NCBI RefSeq assembly: GCF_010672525.1
Contig: NZ_JAAHGH010000008.1
Coordinates: forward strand, 464,761-528,760
Direction: 5' to 3'
Source of the DNA: Okeania sp. SIO2B3
GTDB lineage: Bacteria > Cyanobacteriota > Cyanobacteriia > Cyanobacteriales > Microcoleaceae
Length of the DNA: 64,000 nt
The position numbers and the translations under genes are program-made. The notes beneath the pieces were generated by a model. The model worked only from the letters and a program-made list of their open reading frames with translations. It was not told the DNA's origin and searched no databases. Within the stretch, counting starts at the first letter, position 1. Each line of letters starts with the position of its first letter. Positions 21,002 through 30,893 of this stretch are shown here, piece after piece.

Positions 21002-21928
21002 ATGTCTCCAGAACAAACAGATACTTTTTTAGCAGAATCTAGACAAGAAGCAGTCCAAAATACTTTGTCTCCAGAAGAAATAGATGCTTTTCTAGCAGAA
21101 ACTAGACAAGAAGCAATCCAAAAAACTTTTGACATCAACGACCGCCAAAGGTTACAACTCATGGTAGAATGCTTGGGCGATAAGCGGGGAATGGTGCGCT
21201 TAGGTTTTGCCGAGACTCTTGGACAAATTGGCAAACCAGCTACTCCTTTCTTGATAGAGGCTCTCCTCAATCACTCCGATCCTGTTGTGCGACGAGCTAG
21301 CGCCAAAACCCTCACCCTGATTGCCGACCCAGAAACAGTTTCTCCCTTAGTCCATGCTCTCCTCAATGATGAAGATACAGTAGTTAAAGGATCGTCAGTT
21401 GGCGCTCTGGCTCGGATAGGAGAAGCTGCTGCCCCTGTTTTATTAGAAATTTTAGGGTCTACAGAATATCCAGAAAGCACCAAAGGTCATGCTGCTTGGG
21501 CATTGGCATTTATTGGGCCTGAAGCCAAAGAGCATTTGTATCGGGAGATTAATTCTGAAAAGGTGGCAGTTAGGTCCGCTGTGGTAGGAGCGATCGCCAA
21601 AATTGCCCAAGATTCGGGAGAAGAGGAGGCCATCAATATTTTGATAACTGCCCTGGGAGATGCGTCTGAAGAGGTACGCACTGAAGCAGCAGCAGTTTTG
21701 GGAAATTTAGCTTACAAACCAGCAGTTCCCAGTCTAATTGAATTACTGAATCATCCTACTAGCGGTGAGACTCGCAAGGCAGCAGCTTTGTCCTTAATGA
21801 AAATCCGTTCCCATAATGCTTTAGAACCCTTGCGAGCAGCATGGGAACAAGAGTCAGACGAAGATATTAAGAAAATTATCAAATTGGCAATTACTCAATT
21901 AGAGAGACAACCTCCAGAAAACGATTAG
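21002..21928 (+). CDS. cpeF: HEAT-repeat bilin lyase, CpeF/MpeU family (copy 2)
   Basis: 308 aa. The first 45 residues hold a duplicated motif (SPEQTDTFLAESRQEAVQ and SPEEIDAFLAETRQEAIQ). Then six to seven HEAT repeats: LGDKRGMVRLGFAETLGQIG, PVVRRASAKTLTLIADPETV, LLNDEDTVVKGSSVGALARI, TKGHAAWALAFIGPEAKEHL, AVVGAIAKIAQ. The pattern agrees well with CpeF/MpeU lyases of phycoerythrin. Known CpeF adds the doubly linked phycoerythrobilin to PE beta Cys50/61-equivalents; this is proposed here by family. Convergent with cpeZ. Confidence 0.88.
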   Translation: MSPEQTDTFLAESRQEAVQNTLSPEEIDAFLAETRQEAIQKTFDINDRQRLQLMVECLGDKRGMVRLGFAETLGQIGKPATPFLIEALLNHSDPVVRRASAKTLTLIADPETVSPLVHALLNDEDTVVKGSSVGALARIGEAAAPVLLEILGSTEYPESTKGHAAWALAFIGPEAKEHLYREINSEKVAVRSAVVGAIAKIAQDSGEEEAINILITALGDASEEVRTEAAAVLGNLAYKPAVPSLIELLNHPTSGETRKAAALSLMKIRSHNALEPLRAAWEQESDEDIKKIIKLAITQLERQPPEND

Positions 21929-21996
21929 GAATAAATAAGCTATTAGATAACCTTAATCTGGCTGAAGCAGAGAGCTTTAGCCATAAGAAAGTTAAC

Positions 21997-22608
21997 TTAA
22001 CTAGGATTAGATTTAAACTTCAACATATCCACCCGAGATTCAGCACTGTTAGCAGTTTCCTGTACATAGGTATCAGCAGATTTATCATTTTTGAATTTGC
22101 TTAATATTTCTCTAGAGCGGTCGTCATCAATAGAACTAACAGCATTAAGAATCGCTACTGCCAAAGCTGGATTATCAGTCCCATCAAGAACCTCTAGCAA
22201 GCTATCTAAAGCAGGCTTACCAATAACCCCTAACGCCATTGCAGAAGCAATGTAAACAACAGGATTTGCGTCATTGAGTCCTTTTTTTAAACCCTCAATT
22301 CCATCAGAGGGGAAGGGAACATTCTTGTGGTTGGTAGCTACCTGAGCTAAAGCCTTAGCACAACTGCCTCTAATAGTTGAATTATCACTGTTGAGCAATG
22401 AATCTACTAGAGATGGTACTGTATCTATCCCGATAGCTCCTAGTACCTTAACTGCTGCCCGTCGATAGACGGTATCTTCTTCTGCCAAAACTTCCATCAA
22501 GTTAGGAATGGTAGTTTCATCACGAGTTTCGGCTATTTCCCACATTGCTCGGTCGCGCAAGTGAGGATTAGGGTGTTTTAGTTTCTCAAATAAAGAGGAT
22601 TGTGTCAT
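21997..22608 (-). CDS. cpeZ: Phycoerythrobilin lyase subunit CpeZ
   Basis: 203 aa HEAT-repeat protein: LFEKLKHPNPHLRDRAMWEI, TIPNLMEVLAEEDTVYRRAA, VKVLGAIGIDTVPSLVDSLL, AVAILNAVSSIDD. It matches CpeZ in length and order. CpeZ works with CpeY as chaperone/lyase for PE alpha and assists other lyases. Start taken at the family position (MTQSSLF); a GTG 30 nt upstream (22638) with AAAGG before it is a possible alternative. Not adjacent to cpeY here. Confidence 0.93.
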   Translation of the reverse strand: MTQSSLFEKLKHPNPHLRDRAMWEIAETRDETTIPNLMEVLAEEDTVYRRAAVKVLGAIGIDTVPSLVDSLLNSDNSTIRGSCAKALAQVATNHKNVPFPSDGIEGLKKGLNDANPVVYIASAMALGVIGKPALDSLLEVLDGTDNPALAVAILNAVSSIDDDRSREILSKFKNDKSADTYVQETANSAESRVDMLKFKSNPS

Positions 22609-22754
22609 CGCTTTATGAGTAGTTTCACAAATTATCACTATACCTTTCGGTGTTTTTGTCCAGCTGTTGGATAAATTCGATATTTGTACCTAGCTTTCAT
22701 TATTATCGTTTTCAACTAACATTGAGATAGCATATTTATGGGTATCAAATCAAA

Positions 22755-22990
22755 TAAAAAGTCGCCCTAAAAGGACGAGGCTTCAGACCCTGTTTTTCAG
22801 TGAACTCCTAACTAGCGCTTCAGCGCTTCAGCGCTTCAGCCTACAAAGGTAGTGCATAGATAATGGTATCTTAAAGCTTGGGTTTAATTCCCCAAAACGC
22901 GAGCAAGTCATTTAATTTTAGAAGGGGTTGCTCATCCTCTTTCCGTTCCCGAATGCTACGCTTTCCGCGCAAAGCTGACCGCTCTTTAAA
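22755..22990. repeat. Mosaic of small repeats between cpeZ and trx
   Basis: Begins with GTCGCCCTAAAAGGACGAGG (a tnpB right-end style hairpin), then GCGCTTCA three times in tandem (22815-22838), and ends with a GAATGCTACGCTTTCCGCGC block related to the composite repeats. No gene is seen in 22639-23007. Confidence 0.55.
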
Positions 22991-23007
22991 TATAACAAAG
23001 ACTTGAT

Positions 23008-23337
23008 TCAGATAAAATAAGGTTCTAACTTATCGATTAACTGTTGTTTTGTCATAGCTCCTTCATCGGAGAGTAATAATTTTTGATTCTGAAATAGTCT
23101 AAAAGCAGGGACTCCTTCAACTTGATATTGCTTCACAATTTCAGACTTAGGATCGACCTCCATTTTCACTACTTTGAGGCGATCGCTATATTCAGTGGCC
23201 ACTTTTTCCACTAAAGGGGACATCAACCTGCATGGGCCACACCAAGTAGCCCAAAAATAAGCTAATACAAGTTTTTCTGACTTGAGGATTTCAGTTTCAA
23301 ACTGAGAATCATTAATGACAATAACGTTACTACTCAC
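23008..23337 (-). CDS. trxA: Thioredoxin
   Basis: 109 aa, one thioredoxin domain with the redox site WATWCGPCRLM and the cis-proline loop EGVPAFRLF. Reduces disulfides of Calvin-cycle and other enzymes in the cytosol. The nearest plus-strand gene beyond the spacer is glpX, whose product in cyanobacteria is redox-responsive; no operon link is implied. The sub-type (m, x or y) cannot be settled by eye. Confidence 0.92.
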   Translation of the reverse strand: MSSNVIVINDSQFETEILKSEKLVLAYFWATWCGPCRLMSPLVEKVATEYSDRLKVVKMEVDPKSEIVKQYQVEGVPAFRLFQNQKLLLSDEGAMTKQQLIDKLEPYFI

Positions 23338-23432
23338 GTTTTTTCCGTTCCATAATTTGCTGACATTTTTTCACAAATATTGTGGGTATTCATTTTATCA
23401 GAATTTAAGTAGCTCAAACTAAATATCTAAAT

Positions 23433-23707
23433 AGGGTTTGCTGATTAAATATAAAAGCATTGACATATAAAGGTTTTAGCATTTTTTAGTGAAAAAAGTC
23501 CAAGCTTAATGGTCGTAATGGTTCAAAAAAGAGCGCATTTTAGGCTCATAGTTGCGCAGAATAATCCCTTGATTACTCTTCCTCCTACCTCCTCTATAAT
23601 TCCCCGTTCCTCCTATCTTCCCCTCCACGGTCGGAACCCGCGGGTGGGTTGTCTCCAGTATAGCTGTCTCCTACCCTTACCCATAAGACTAGTGAAGCGC
23701 AAACCCT
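23433..23707. mobile_element. AGGGTTTGC-ended MITE, copy 1
   Basis: 275 bp. Ends AGGGTTTGCTGATTAA and GCGCAAACCCT, flanked by AAAT on both sides (23429-23432 and 23708-23711). Interior shared with 30650-30828 (GAGCGCATTTTAGGCTCATA) and, inverted, with the copies at 35891 and 36835 (CAGTATAGCTGTCTCCTAC). No ORF of substance. Confidence 0.8.
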
Positions 23708-23945
23708 AAATACATAAGATAACTGAAGCAAGTAAATTTCCCAAACCGTCGTTTTCCTTATATTAATCTTTTTATTAAACTTATGGCTTTATATTTTAGA
23801 CTTATGACAATTAAATGTCTGTAATAAAACTTTACACCCTACATTCCGCACAAAGTCCTAAGCTGATCCCTGGCTCTGATAGACTTTAACACTGGGAGAA
23901 CTAAATAAAAAAGTTTTCCTCAGCAGTTGGGAGGATAAAAAAATC

Positions 23946-24983
23946 GTGGATAACGTAATTGGTTTAGAAATTATCGAAGTAGTAGAGCAAGCAGCGATCG
24001 CCTCTGCTCGTTGGATGGGAAAAGGTGAGAAAAATACCGCAGACGAAGTAGCTGTAGAAGCTATGCGGGAGCGGATGAACAAAATTCATATGCGGGGTCG
24101 CATCGTTATTGGAGAAGGAGAGCGAGATGAAGCTCCTATGCTCTACATTGGCGAAGAAGTAGGAATTTGTACTCAGCCCAATGCTAAAGATGTCTGTGAC
24201 ATAGAACAGCTAGTCGAGATTGATATAGCAGTTGACCCTTGCGAAGGTACAAATCTAGTGGCCTATGGTCAAAATGGTTCCATGGCAGTATTAGCCATTT
24301 CTGAGAAAGGAGGTCTATTGGCAGCACCAGATGTCTATATGAAAAAACTAGCTGCACCAGCAGTAGCGAAAAATCATGTAGATATTAATAAATCTGCCAC
24401 TGACAATCTCAAGATTATTTCAGACTGCATGGAACGTAGTGTTGAAGAGTTAGTAGTGGTAGTGATGGATCGCCCCCGTCACAAAGAGCTAATCAATGAA
24501 ATTCGTCAAGCTGGTGCCAGAGTCCGTCTGATTAGCGATGGTGATGTCTCAGCAGCTATTTCTTGTGCATTTGCAGGTACAAATATCCATGCTTTGATGG
24601 GTATTGGTGCAGCGCCAGAAGGAGTAATTTCAGCAGCAGCTATGCGTGCTTTAGGAGGCCATTTCCAAGGACAACTGATTTATGACCCAGCTATTGTCAA
24701 AACTGGTTTAATTGGAGAAAGCAAAGAAGATAACATGGCTCGACTCAAAGATATGGGTGTCGAAGATCCAGACAAAGTTTATAATGCTGAAGAGTTAGCT
24801 TCTGGGGAAACAGTGCTATTTGCAGCTTGTGGTATTACTCCTGGTACTCTAATGGAGGGAGTCCGCTTCTTCCCTCATGGTGCTCGTACCCAAAGTTTAG
24901 TTATTTCTTCTCAGTCAAAAACTGCTCGGTTCGTAGATACTGTGCATATGTTCGGAGAATCTAAATCACTACAACTTAAATAG
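23946..24983 (+). CDS. glpX: Class II fructose-1,6-/sedoheptulose-1,7-bisphosphatase
   Basis: 345 aa GlpX-type enzyme that removes the C1 phosphate of both bisphosphates in the Calvin cycle. Visible motifs: [57 protein letters not shown] (metal/substrate site) and [10 protein letters not shown]. Start is GTG ([15 protein letters not shown]), aligned with the cyanobacterial family start. Full length. Confidence 0.95.
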   Translation: MDNVIGLEIIEVVEQAAIASARWMGKGEKNTADEVAVEAMRERMNKIHMRGRIVIGEGERDEAPMLYIGEEVGICTQPNAKDVCDIEQLVEIDIAVDPCEGTNLVAYGQNGSMAVLAISEKGGLLAAPDVYMKKLAAPAVAKNHVDINKSATDNLKIISDCMERSVEELVVVVMDRPRHKELINEIRQAGARVRLISDGDVSAAISCAFAGTNIHALMGIGAAPEGVISAAAMRALGGHFQGQLIYDPAIVKTGLIGESKEDNMARLKDMGVEDPDKVYNAEELASGETVLFAACGITPGTLMEGVRFFPHGARTQSLVISSQSKTARFVDTVHMFGESKSLQLK

Positions 24984-26027
24984 AAATAGTATTGGGTAAA
25001 TGGGAAATTTAGGAAATATTCAAGTTAAAAAATGACCTGCAAAAAATTAATATCCAGTGGTCATAATTAATTTCCTGCTCTCAATAGGAATGGCTTGGGA
25101 ATGATTAACTAGCTATTATTATGAGCTATTAGCATTTCCTAGGTCATACTCTGAAAACGTTTATCGGCTAAAAGGGTCAAACTACTCCACCCTGATCAAA
25201 AAAGATTTGTAGTGTGGGAGTTTAGAATTAACTAGGTTTGAGTTTTCGGCTATCAACATTAGTTAGTTGCTATCTAAATACTATACGCCTTGAGAATTGC
25301 TTCCTGACTACTAATGTGCTATTTCAATTTTTTGGGGTAGGTTTTTAATTAAATATTTTTAGATGGAAAAATTTTAGTCATTTATTAAACCTGCCTCCTT
25401 TTTTTGAATAATTTTTGATTAGATGTGGAAATAAGATAAATTTCTCCTCTCTACCTCATCTTTTTAATTTACAGCGTATTCGGTGGTTTATGAAGTACAG
25501 CAGGGAGTAAGAAAAAATATAGTTTTTTCAATCCTTAGTATTTTGAGGCTTTCGTTATTTGGAATCTAAACTAGAGTGGCACATTTACATGGAATCTGCT
25601 TTTATCAATGGATAATGAATAATGGATAATTACCTCTGGTTAAAACCGCTCTTGATTAAATATAAGGAAATCAGATTTCTTCTCTTGGTCAATTGGATAT
25701 GGCGAGGAGACCCGTTCCGCTAACACCATTCCTTGACCGCTTTTTCTCCTTAAAAGGAGAGGGTTTAAACCGAATGGATTAATTATCAATTGTCAATTAT
25801 CCATTGTCATTAACCAGCTATCATCTCTGAGCTTAAAAGTATTACTTTTCTGAGTATTTAACCATTAGATAAAAAATCCCTATATTATGTCAAAATGTAT
25901 AATTTTGGAGGGATTAAAGTCTCTTTTCAAATCATCAATTATTGATAGTTATTTTCCTATAATTATGGAAAAATTATCAATACTAAATTCTGTTTACAAA
26001 TAACGACAAAATAACAAAAAAAATTAT
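24984..26027. other. 1-kb spacer between glpX and hemA
   Basis: Mostly AT-rich with no supported ORF. It contains a composite dispersed repeat at about 25628-25780 (GGTTAAAACCGCTCTTGATT, TTCTTCTCTTGGTC, GACCGCTTTTTCTCCTTAAA, GGGTTTAAACCG) that lacks most of the inner modules, and flanking TATCAATTGTCAATTATC tracts. The hemA promoter is presumably in 25850-26027; no riboswitch was recognised. Confidence 0.6.
25628..25780. repeat. Composite dispersed repeat, copy 3 (short form)
   Basis: Has the outer blocks but only a remnant of the middle (GGATATGGCGAGGAGACCCG, TTCCGCTAACACCATTCC). It shows that the inner modules vary between copies. Confidence 0.7.
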
Positions 26028-27323
26028 ATGAATATCGCAGTTGTAGGACTTAGTCACAAAACAGCACCGGTTGAAGTTCGAGAAAAATTAAGTATTCCAG
26101 AAACACAAATAGAAAATGCCATTACTCAATTATGTGGTGGAACTTATACCCAAGAAGTTGGCATTCTTAGTACCTGTAATCGTTTAGAAATTTATGTAGT
26201 TACTAATGAAATGCAGCCTGGTATTCGGGAAGTAATTCAGTTTCTTTCTGACTCTAGTAAAATACCTTTAAATTTACTCCGTCCTCACCTATTTATGTTG
26301 CTCCATGAAGATTCTATTATGCACTTAATGCGAGTTGCTGCTGGATTAGATAGTCTGGTATTAGGTGAAGGACAGATTTTAGCTCAGGTTAAACAAACTC
26401 ATAAACTCGGACAACAATATAAAGGTATTGGGCGTATTCTTAATCGTTTATTTAAGCAAGCTGTAACTGCTGGAAAAAGGGTTCGGACAGAAACAAGTAT
26501 TGGTACTGGTGCTGTTTCTATTAGTTCTGCAGCAGTAGAGTTAGCTCAGATGAAATTAGAGGATTTATCTAATTACCGAGTGGCTATTGTTGGTGCTGGT
26601 AAAATGTCAAAATTATTGGTGCAACATTTATTAGCTAAAGGTGCAACTAATATATCAATTATTAATCGTTCTATCGGACGCGCTCAGGATTTAGCAAATA
26701 GTTTTAAAGATGCAGATATAAATGTTGATTCTATGTCAGAAATGGATCGGATTATTGCTAATTCTGACTTAGTATTTACTAGCACTGGCGCAACTCAACC
26801 AATTTTAGATAAAGCTAAATTAGAAGCAATTTTAGACCTTAATCAACCTTTGATGTTGGTGGATATTTCTGTACCTCGTAATATTGCTACTGATGTGAAT
26901 GAATTGCCAAATGTTCGTTGCTTTAATGTGGATGATTTAAAGGCGGTTGTTGCTCAAAATCAAGAAAGTCGTCGGCAGATGGCGATGGAGGCTGAGGTTT
27001 TATTGGAGGAAGAGGTAGAAGCTTTTGATGTTTGGTGGAGAAGTTTAGAGACGGTTCCGACTATTAATTCTTTACGACAAAAAATAGAGACTATTCGGGA
27101 GCAGGAATTAGAAAAGGCTTTATCTCGTTTAGGCTCAGAATTTGCGGAAAAACATCAAGAGGTAATTGAGGCTTTGACTAGGGGTATTGTGAATAAGATT
27201 TTGCATGACCCAATGGTTCAGTTACGGGCACAACAGGATATTGAGGCGAGGCGTCATGCGATGCAGACTTTACAACTTTTGTTTAATTTAGAACAAGAAA
27301 TTAGTTCTGGGAAAGTTGTTTAA
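26028..27323 (+). CDS. hemA: Glutamyl-tRNA reductase
   Basis: 431 aa, first committed enzyme of tetrapyrrole (chlorophyll, haem, bilin) synthesis: reduces glutamyl-tRNA to glutamate-1-semialdehyde with NADPH. N-terminal catalytic domain [20 protein letters not shown] and the active-site cysteine in [11 protein letters not shown] (residue 50). NADPH domain [20 protein letters not shown]-terminal dimerisation helices. Complete; ATG in an AT-rich context. Confidence 0.96.
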   Translation: MNIAVVGLSHKTAPVEVREKLSIPETQIENAITQLCGGTYTQEVGILSTCNRLEIYVVTNEMQPGIREVIQFLSDSSKIPLNLLRPHLFMLLHEDSIMHLMRVAAGLDSLVLGEGQILAQVKQTHKLGQQYKGIGRILNRLFKQAVTAGKRVRTETSIGTGAVSISSAAVELAQMKLEDLSNYRVAIVGAGKMSKLLVQHLLAKGATNISIINRSIGRAQDLANSFKDADINVDSMSEMDRIIANSDLVFTSTGATQPILDKAKLEAILDLNQPLMLVDISVPRNIATDVNELPNVRCFNVDDLKAVVAQNQESRRQMAMEAEVLLEEEVEAFDVWWRSLETVPTINSLRQKIETIREQELEKALSRLGSEFAEKHQEVIEALTRGIVNKILHDPMVQLRAQQDIEARRHAMQTLQLLFNLEQEISSGKVV

Positions 27324-27464
27324 TTGGAATTTTTGGGTGTTGGTGAATTGGTAATTCTGTGATTTGAAATGTCTATAATATCTAAGAAAAAACTATAGTT
27401 ATAAGTTTCATAATAATCAAGATTAATTACCTTATCACCAGTACCCACAAATAAATAAAAGAAA

Positions 27465-28166
27465 TTAACACCCCCGCAACTGGCGAACAATGCTGAAAAT
27501 TTCACCTCTACCAAAGAATGCGCCAAAATATGCCAAAACAATTGAGTTGTAGCTTGATTCAAAATTTTTAGCTTTTTCAACAGTAGTAATATATAAATGT
27601 TGACCTCCTAAAGGATGACTTAGGTGGTAGGTGTAATAACCATCGTCTAATTGACTAACAAAAACTGCATTCTCGAAATCTCCTCTGGATAGACCCACAG
27701 GACCACAGTGTTTACTTCTGAGTAATGCCTCACGCAGTTGGTCAAAATTATTAATCATAGGTTGGATATTAAATGGATCGTGATCTGTAAACATATGCCA
27801 AATACTTTGGTCAGAACGTGGCATATTTCCTGTAACAAAATATGCAAAATGTTCACAATTACGATGACCTAAATGGTAATCAATTCCAGTTGTAACTAGC
27901 TTAATTCGTTTTTCTATTAATTCCTTAGTTACTCCAGTACGCTTTTCTAAAGTTATCTCTTTCAACTCACCACTATTCCCTAGCCACTTATACTCGGAAC
28001 CTACTTGAAAAAGTTTTTTTCTGAAAATATGCCCTTTCCCACCCATCCAAGATGTTCCATCCCAAGGCCTCCATTCAATAGTTTCTTTATTACCAAAGTA
28101 AACGAAAAAATGGCGAGTATGCGCAAAAAGCTGAACTGACTAAATATCACCAATTTGGAATTGCAT
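27465..28166 (-). pseudogene. LRAT-like (NlpC/P60-type) protein interrupted by an early amber codon
   Basis: An open frame of 193 aa (27465-28046) carries YHLGHRNCEHFAYFVTG, the NCEHF catalytic-cysteine motif of LRAT-domain proteins. The frame continues upstream to an ATG at 28166: MQFQIGDI, then TAG (28140-28142, codon 9), then SVQLFAHTRHFFVYFGNKET, which supplies the expected N-terminal strand and histidine (TRHFFVYFG). So the full gene would be 233 codons with one in-frame TAG. Either a nonsense mutation, a readthrough case, or use of a later start (GTG/ATG) that would lose the histidine. LRAT enzymes act on lipid acyl groups; the substrate here is unknown. Confidence 0.75.
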
Positions 28167-28247
28167 TTTAATTTTAGGAATTAATAATAAAGTGGACATT
28201 ATAAAATATTTTGCTATAATTCAGCATATTTTAAATATTTATCGCAA

Positions 28248-29605
28248 ATGAAATATACCTACCAATATCGTATATATCCAGAAGCTAGCCAGAAGTTGAT
28301 ACTAAACAACTGGCTTAGGATGTGTCGGTATTGGTACAACAGAATGCTAGGTGAACGTTTTAACTGGTGGGAGCAAAACAGATGTCCTGTAAATGCTTGT
28401 CCTCTGGTTTGTTATTTGCCTGAATTAAAAGACAGGCCAAATTACTATAACCAGAAAAAGCAATTACCAGAGCTGAAAAGGGATTTAGTAGAAGTCAAAC
28501 ATTCAGGTGAATATCTTGATTTTTCTCAGGTTTACTCAACAGTATTACAGGATGTTTGTCGAAGAGTAGAAACAACATTTTCTAGGTTTGTCACAGGTGA
28601 TAGTAAAGGCAATCGTAGCGGTAAACCGAGATTTAAAAGTCAATCTAGATATCGTTCATTAAATTTTCAAGAGTGCTGATGATTCCTGGTTAAAATTTTC
28701 ATCAATTAATAGCAAATGGTTGTATATTTCAATTCCTAAAATAGGATTACTTCAAATCAGAACCCATAGACCAATACCTAATGGAGGCAAAATAAAACAA
28801 GTTTCAATCATAAAAAAAGCCGATGGTTGGTCGATAAATTTAAGCTTAGACGATACGTCAATTCCTGAGTTTAAAGTGGATAATATTCAACCTACTTGGG
28901 AAAACTCCATAGGTTTAGATGCTGTCCTAGACAAAGATGTTTATCTAGCTACATCAGAAGGAAATAAATTACCTTCTATCAAACCTTTAAGAACAAACCA
29001 AGACAAGCTAGCGAAAGTCTCCCAACGCAAGAACAAACGTAGACACGGTAGTAAAGCTAGGCGTAAAGCACGCAAAACGCGAAGGTAAAATTCATCAAAA
29101 AATAGCTAGAAGCCGTAAAGATTTTCATTATAAAACAGCTTATAAGCTAACTCGGACAGGCAAAAAAGTATTTTTCCATGAAAAATTAAATCTCACAGGT
29201 TTAACTCGCAGAATAAAAGCTAAACAAGATGAAGATGGGAAATATTTACCTAATGGTCAATCCTCAAAGTCTGGGTTAAATAAATCTTGGTGCTTATGCT
29301 GCATTTAGTCAATTCTTTAATATACTAGGTCAGGTAGCCGAAAAAGCAAACGCTAGAGTTATAGAGTGTAAACCAAATTATACATCTCAATTACTTTCTT
29401 ATAGAGATGAAATTGTGTTTACAAATTGCAGTCTCAGGGAATATTTTGATGAGGAATTACAGTTGAAAATTGATAGAGATATTAACGCTGCTATCAATTT
29501 GAAACGAGTCGGGCTGGACTTGTTCCCGACGATAAACCGCCGTAAAAACAAAGTAGTTATTGCGCTTGTCAAAAACTGCTTCTGTTTCGCTCGGAAGTTC
29601 TGACC
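28248..29605 (+). pseudogene. Frameshifted tnpB (variant without classical zinc ribbon)
   Basis: Pieces in successive frames make one TnpB: MKYTYQYRIYPEASQKLILN (28248), KSQSRYRSLNFQ then a stop, ISIPKIGLLQIRTHRPIPNG (28720), NSIGLDAVLDKDVYLATSEG (first RuvC Asp), GKIHQKIARSRKDFHYKTAY after a shift at about 29075, a further shift near 29290, and LKIDRDINAAINLKRVGLDL (third RuvC Asp). At least three frame breaks. Typical cysteine pairs are absent (ECKPNYTSQLLSY). The 3' end GRPS-like tail runs to about 29660. Confidence 0.88.
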
Positions 29606-29814
29606 GTCTTTAAAAGACATCAGAAGCCAACACAGAAAGCGGATGTGTCTGTGTAGGTAAGTCACGTTGGTATATTGATTTGGCTATCAAAACTTGGAAT
29701 TACAGGATTAAATAAAAGCAATTTAACTGAGTATCGTATTATTCAGCTAATCAAAGAAATACTGTATTGCTCTAAATTTACAAAATAAAAAATTGCTATA
29801 GGAAAGTCATTATT

Positions 29815-29946
29815 ATGAGTCAAGCAAAGTCTATTCCTGAACAACTAAAACCTACTTTGGAAAATGGCGATCGCGACAGCGGAACGGAGTTCTATCGCCT
29901 AAGTCGGCCAGAATTTGAGGAACTGAATTTGAGCATTTATCTGTAA
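29815..29946 (+). pseudogene. N-terminal fragment of a Uma2-like nuclease with a 24-bp repeat insertion
   Basis: 43 codons: KPTLENGDR, then DSGTEFYR, then LSRPEFEELN. Uma2-family proteins commonly start with PTLENGDRLSRPEFERRY, so DSGTEFYR looks inserted. At DNA level the 24 bp GACAGCGGAACGGAGTTCTA TCGC sits exactly after a GGCGATCGC site and matches a block of the composite dispersed repeat. The gene stops soon after (LNLSIYL) and the nuclease domain is missing. Confidence 0.65.
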
Positions 29947-29962
29947 ATAGTTTGAGTGTTAA

Positions 29963-30508
29963 TCAGCAAGCCCTAATTAATTCCTCAATATTTTTCTTGT
30001 TAATTTTCCACATTTCCTCTTCTTCCCAAATCCATCTACTATCTACCCGCTCCACTGTACCATCAAGATTAAACACTGTCGCCGTTGCCAAAGTCTCAAT
30101 CCAAACAGTAGCTCCACAAGTATGAGGCTTATCTGGTCGATAAACAATCCGACAAGGACCGTGAATCTCAACTTCGTGACCCTTGCTTAAAATCTCAGAG
30201 CCACGTTGAGCAGAAAGTACATATTCACATTTTGCTTGAGGATCGACCTTTTTGAGCTTTCGATTTTTCTCTATATTAGGTCGATTGAAATGAATTGTAT
30301 TTTTACCGCAGTGGCGATGAGGAGACCAATTGGGTTTGGGGCCACGTTTTCTCCCAGAGACTCTGGGCATACCTTTATACAGAGGTATCACCCAAATTCG
30401 ACCATTAATTTTCCGAGCCCCTTGAATCCGACCTTCCTTGATTAAAACTCTGACTCGTTGAGCAGAAATACTTAATAGAGAAGCTGCTTCAGTAGTTCCA
30501 ACAAACAT
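29963..30508 (-). CDS. Helix-turn-helix protein of unknown function
   Basis: 181 aa. Residues 1-50 form an excisionase/MerR-like HTH (TTEAASLLSISAQRVRVLIKEGRIQGAR). The remainder is a basic region (GRKRGPKPNWSPHRHCGKNT) and a domain ending in VDSRWIWEEEEMWKI; I do not recognise it. The last residues RAC and the TGA stop are encoded by an AGGGCTTGCTGATTAA element end, so the original C-terminus was probably different. Confidence 0.7.
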   Translation of the reverse strand: MFVGTTEAASLLSISAQRVRVLIKEGRIQGARKINGRIWVIPLYKGMPRVSGRKRGPKPNWSPHRHCGKNTIHFNRPNIEKNRKLKKVDPQAKCEYVLSAQRGSEILSKGHEVEIHGPCRIVYRPDKPHTCGATVWIETLATATVFNLDGTVERVDSRWIWEEEEMWKINKKNIEELIRAC

Positions 30509-30649
30509 AATATTTAACTATTGCGTATAGCGGAATAATACTAAATAATACAAAAGTTACAAAATCATACATCTCAGGTGCTTCGGATAAAAAATTTTCC
30601 TAGTCTATCTTTTTATGTCTGGAAAAAGTACCTGGTTTTCAGCTCTTCA

Positions 30650-30828
30650 TCATCAAAAAGGAGCGCATTTTGGGCTCATAGTTGGGCAGAAAATCAAGGG
30701 ACGATTATTCTGACTAACTCCTCTATAATTCCCATTCCTTCTGAATTGCAGGATTGCAGGATTCTGACTCCTATCCTTACCACTCATACTTTTTCAGCAA
30801 ATCTAGTTAATCAGCAAGTTCTAAATAC
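30650..30828. repeat. Degenerate copy of the AGGGTTTGC-ended MITE
   Basis: Interior matches 23522-23620 (GAGCGCATTTTGGGCTCATA, CTCCTCTATAATTCCC), and the right end reads GTTAATCAGCAAGTTCTAAA, an altered GCAAGCCCTA end. The left end is not recognisable. No gene is seen in 30509-30893. Confidence 0.6.
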
Positions 30829-30893
30829 TCATTTTTTTCAGATTTGCAGTGGAATTTACAAACTTTCTTGATTGGAAGTTTAAGAAAAAAATA

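Noticed and set aside
23509..23709. 66-aa ORF inside 23433-23707
   Set aside because: It is MITE sequence with target duplications, no protein family resemblance.
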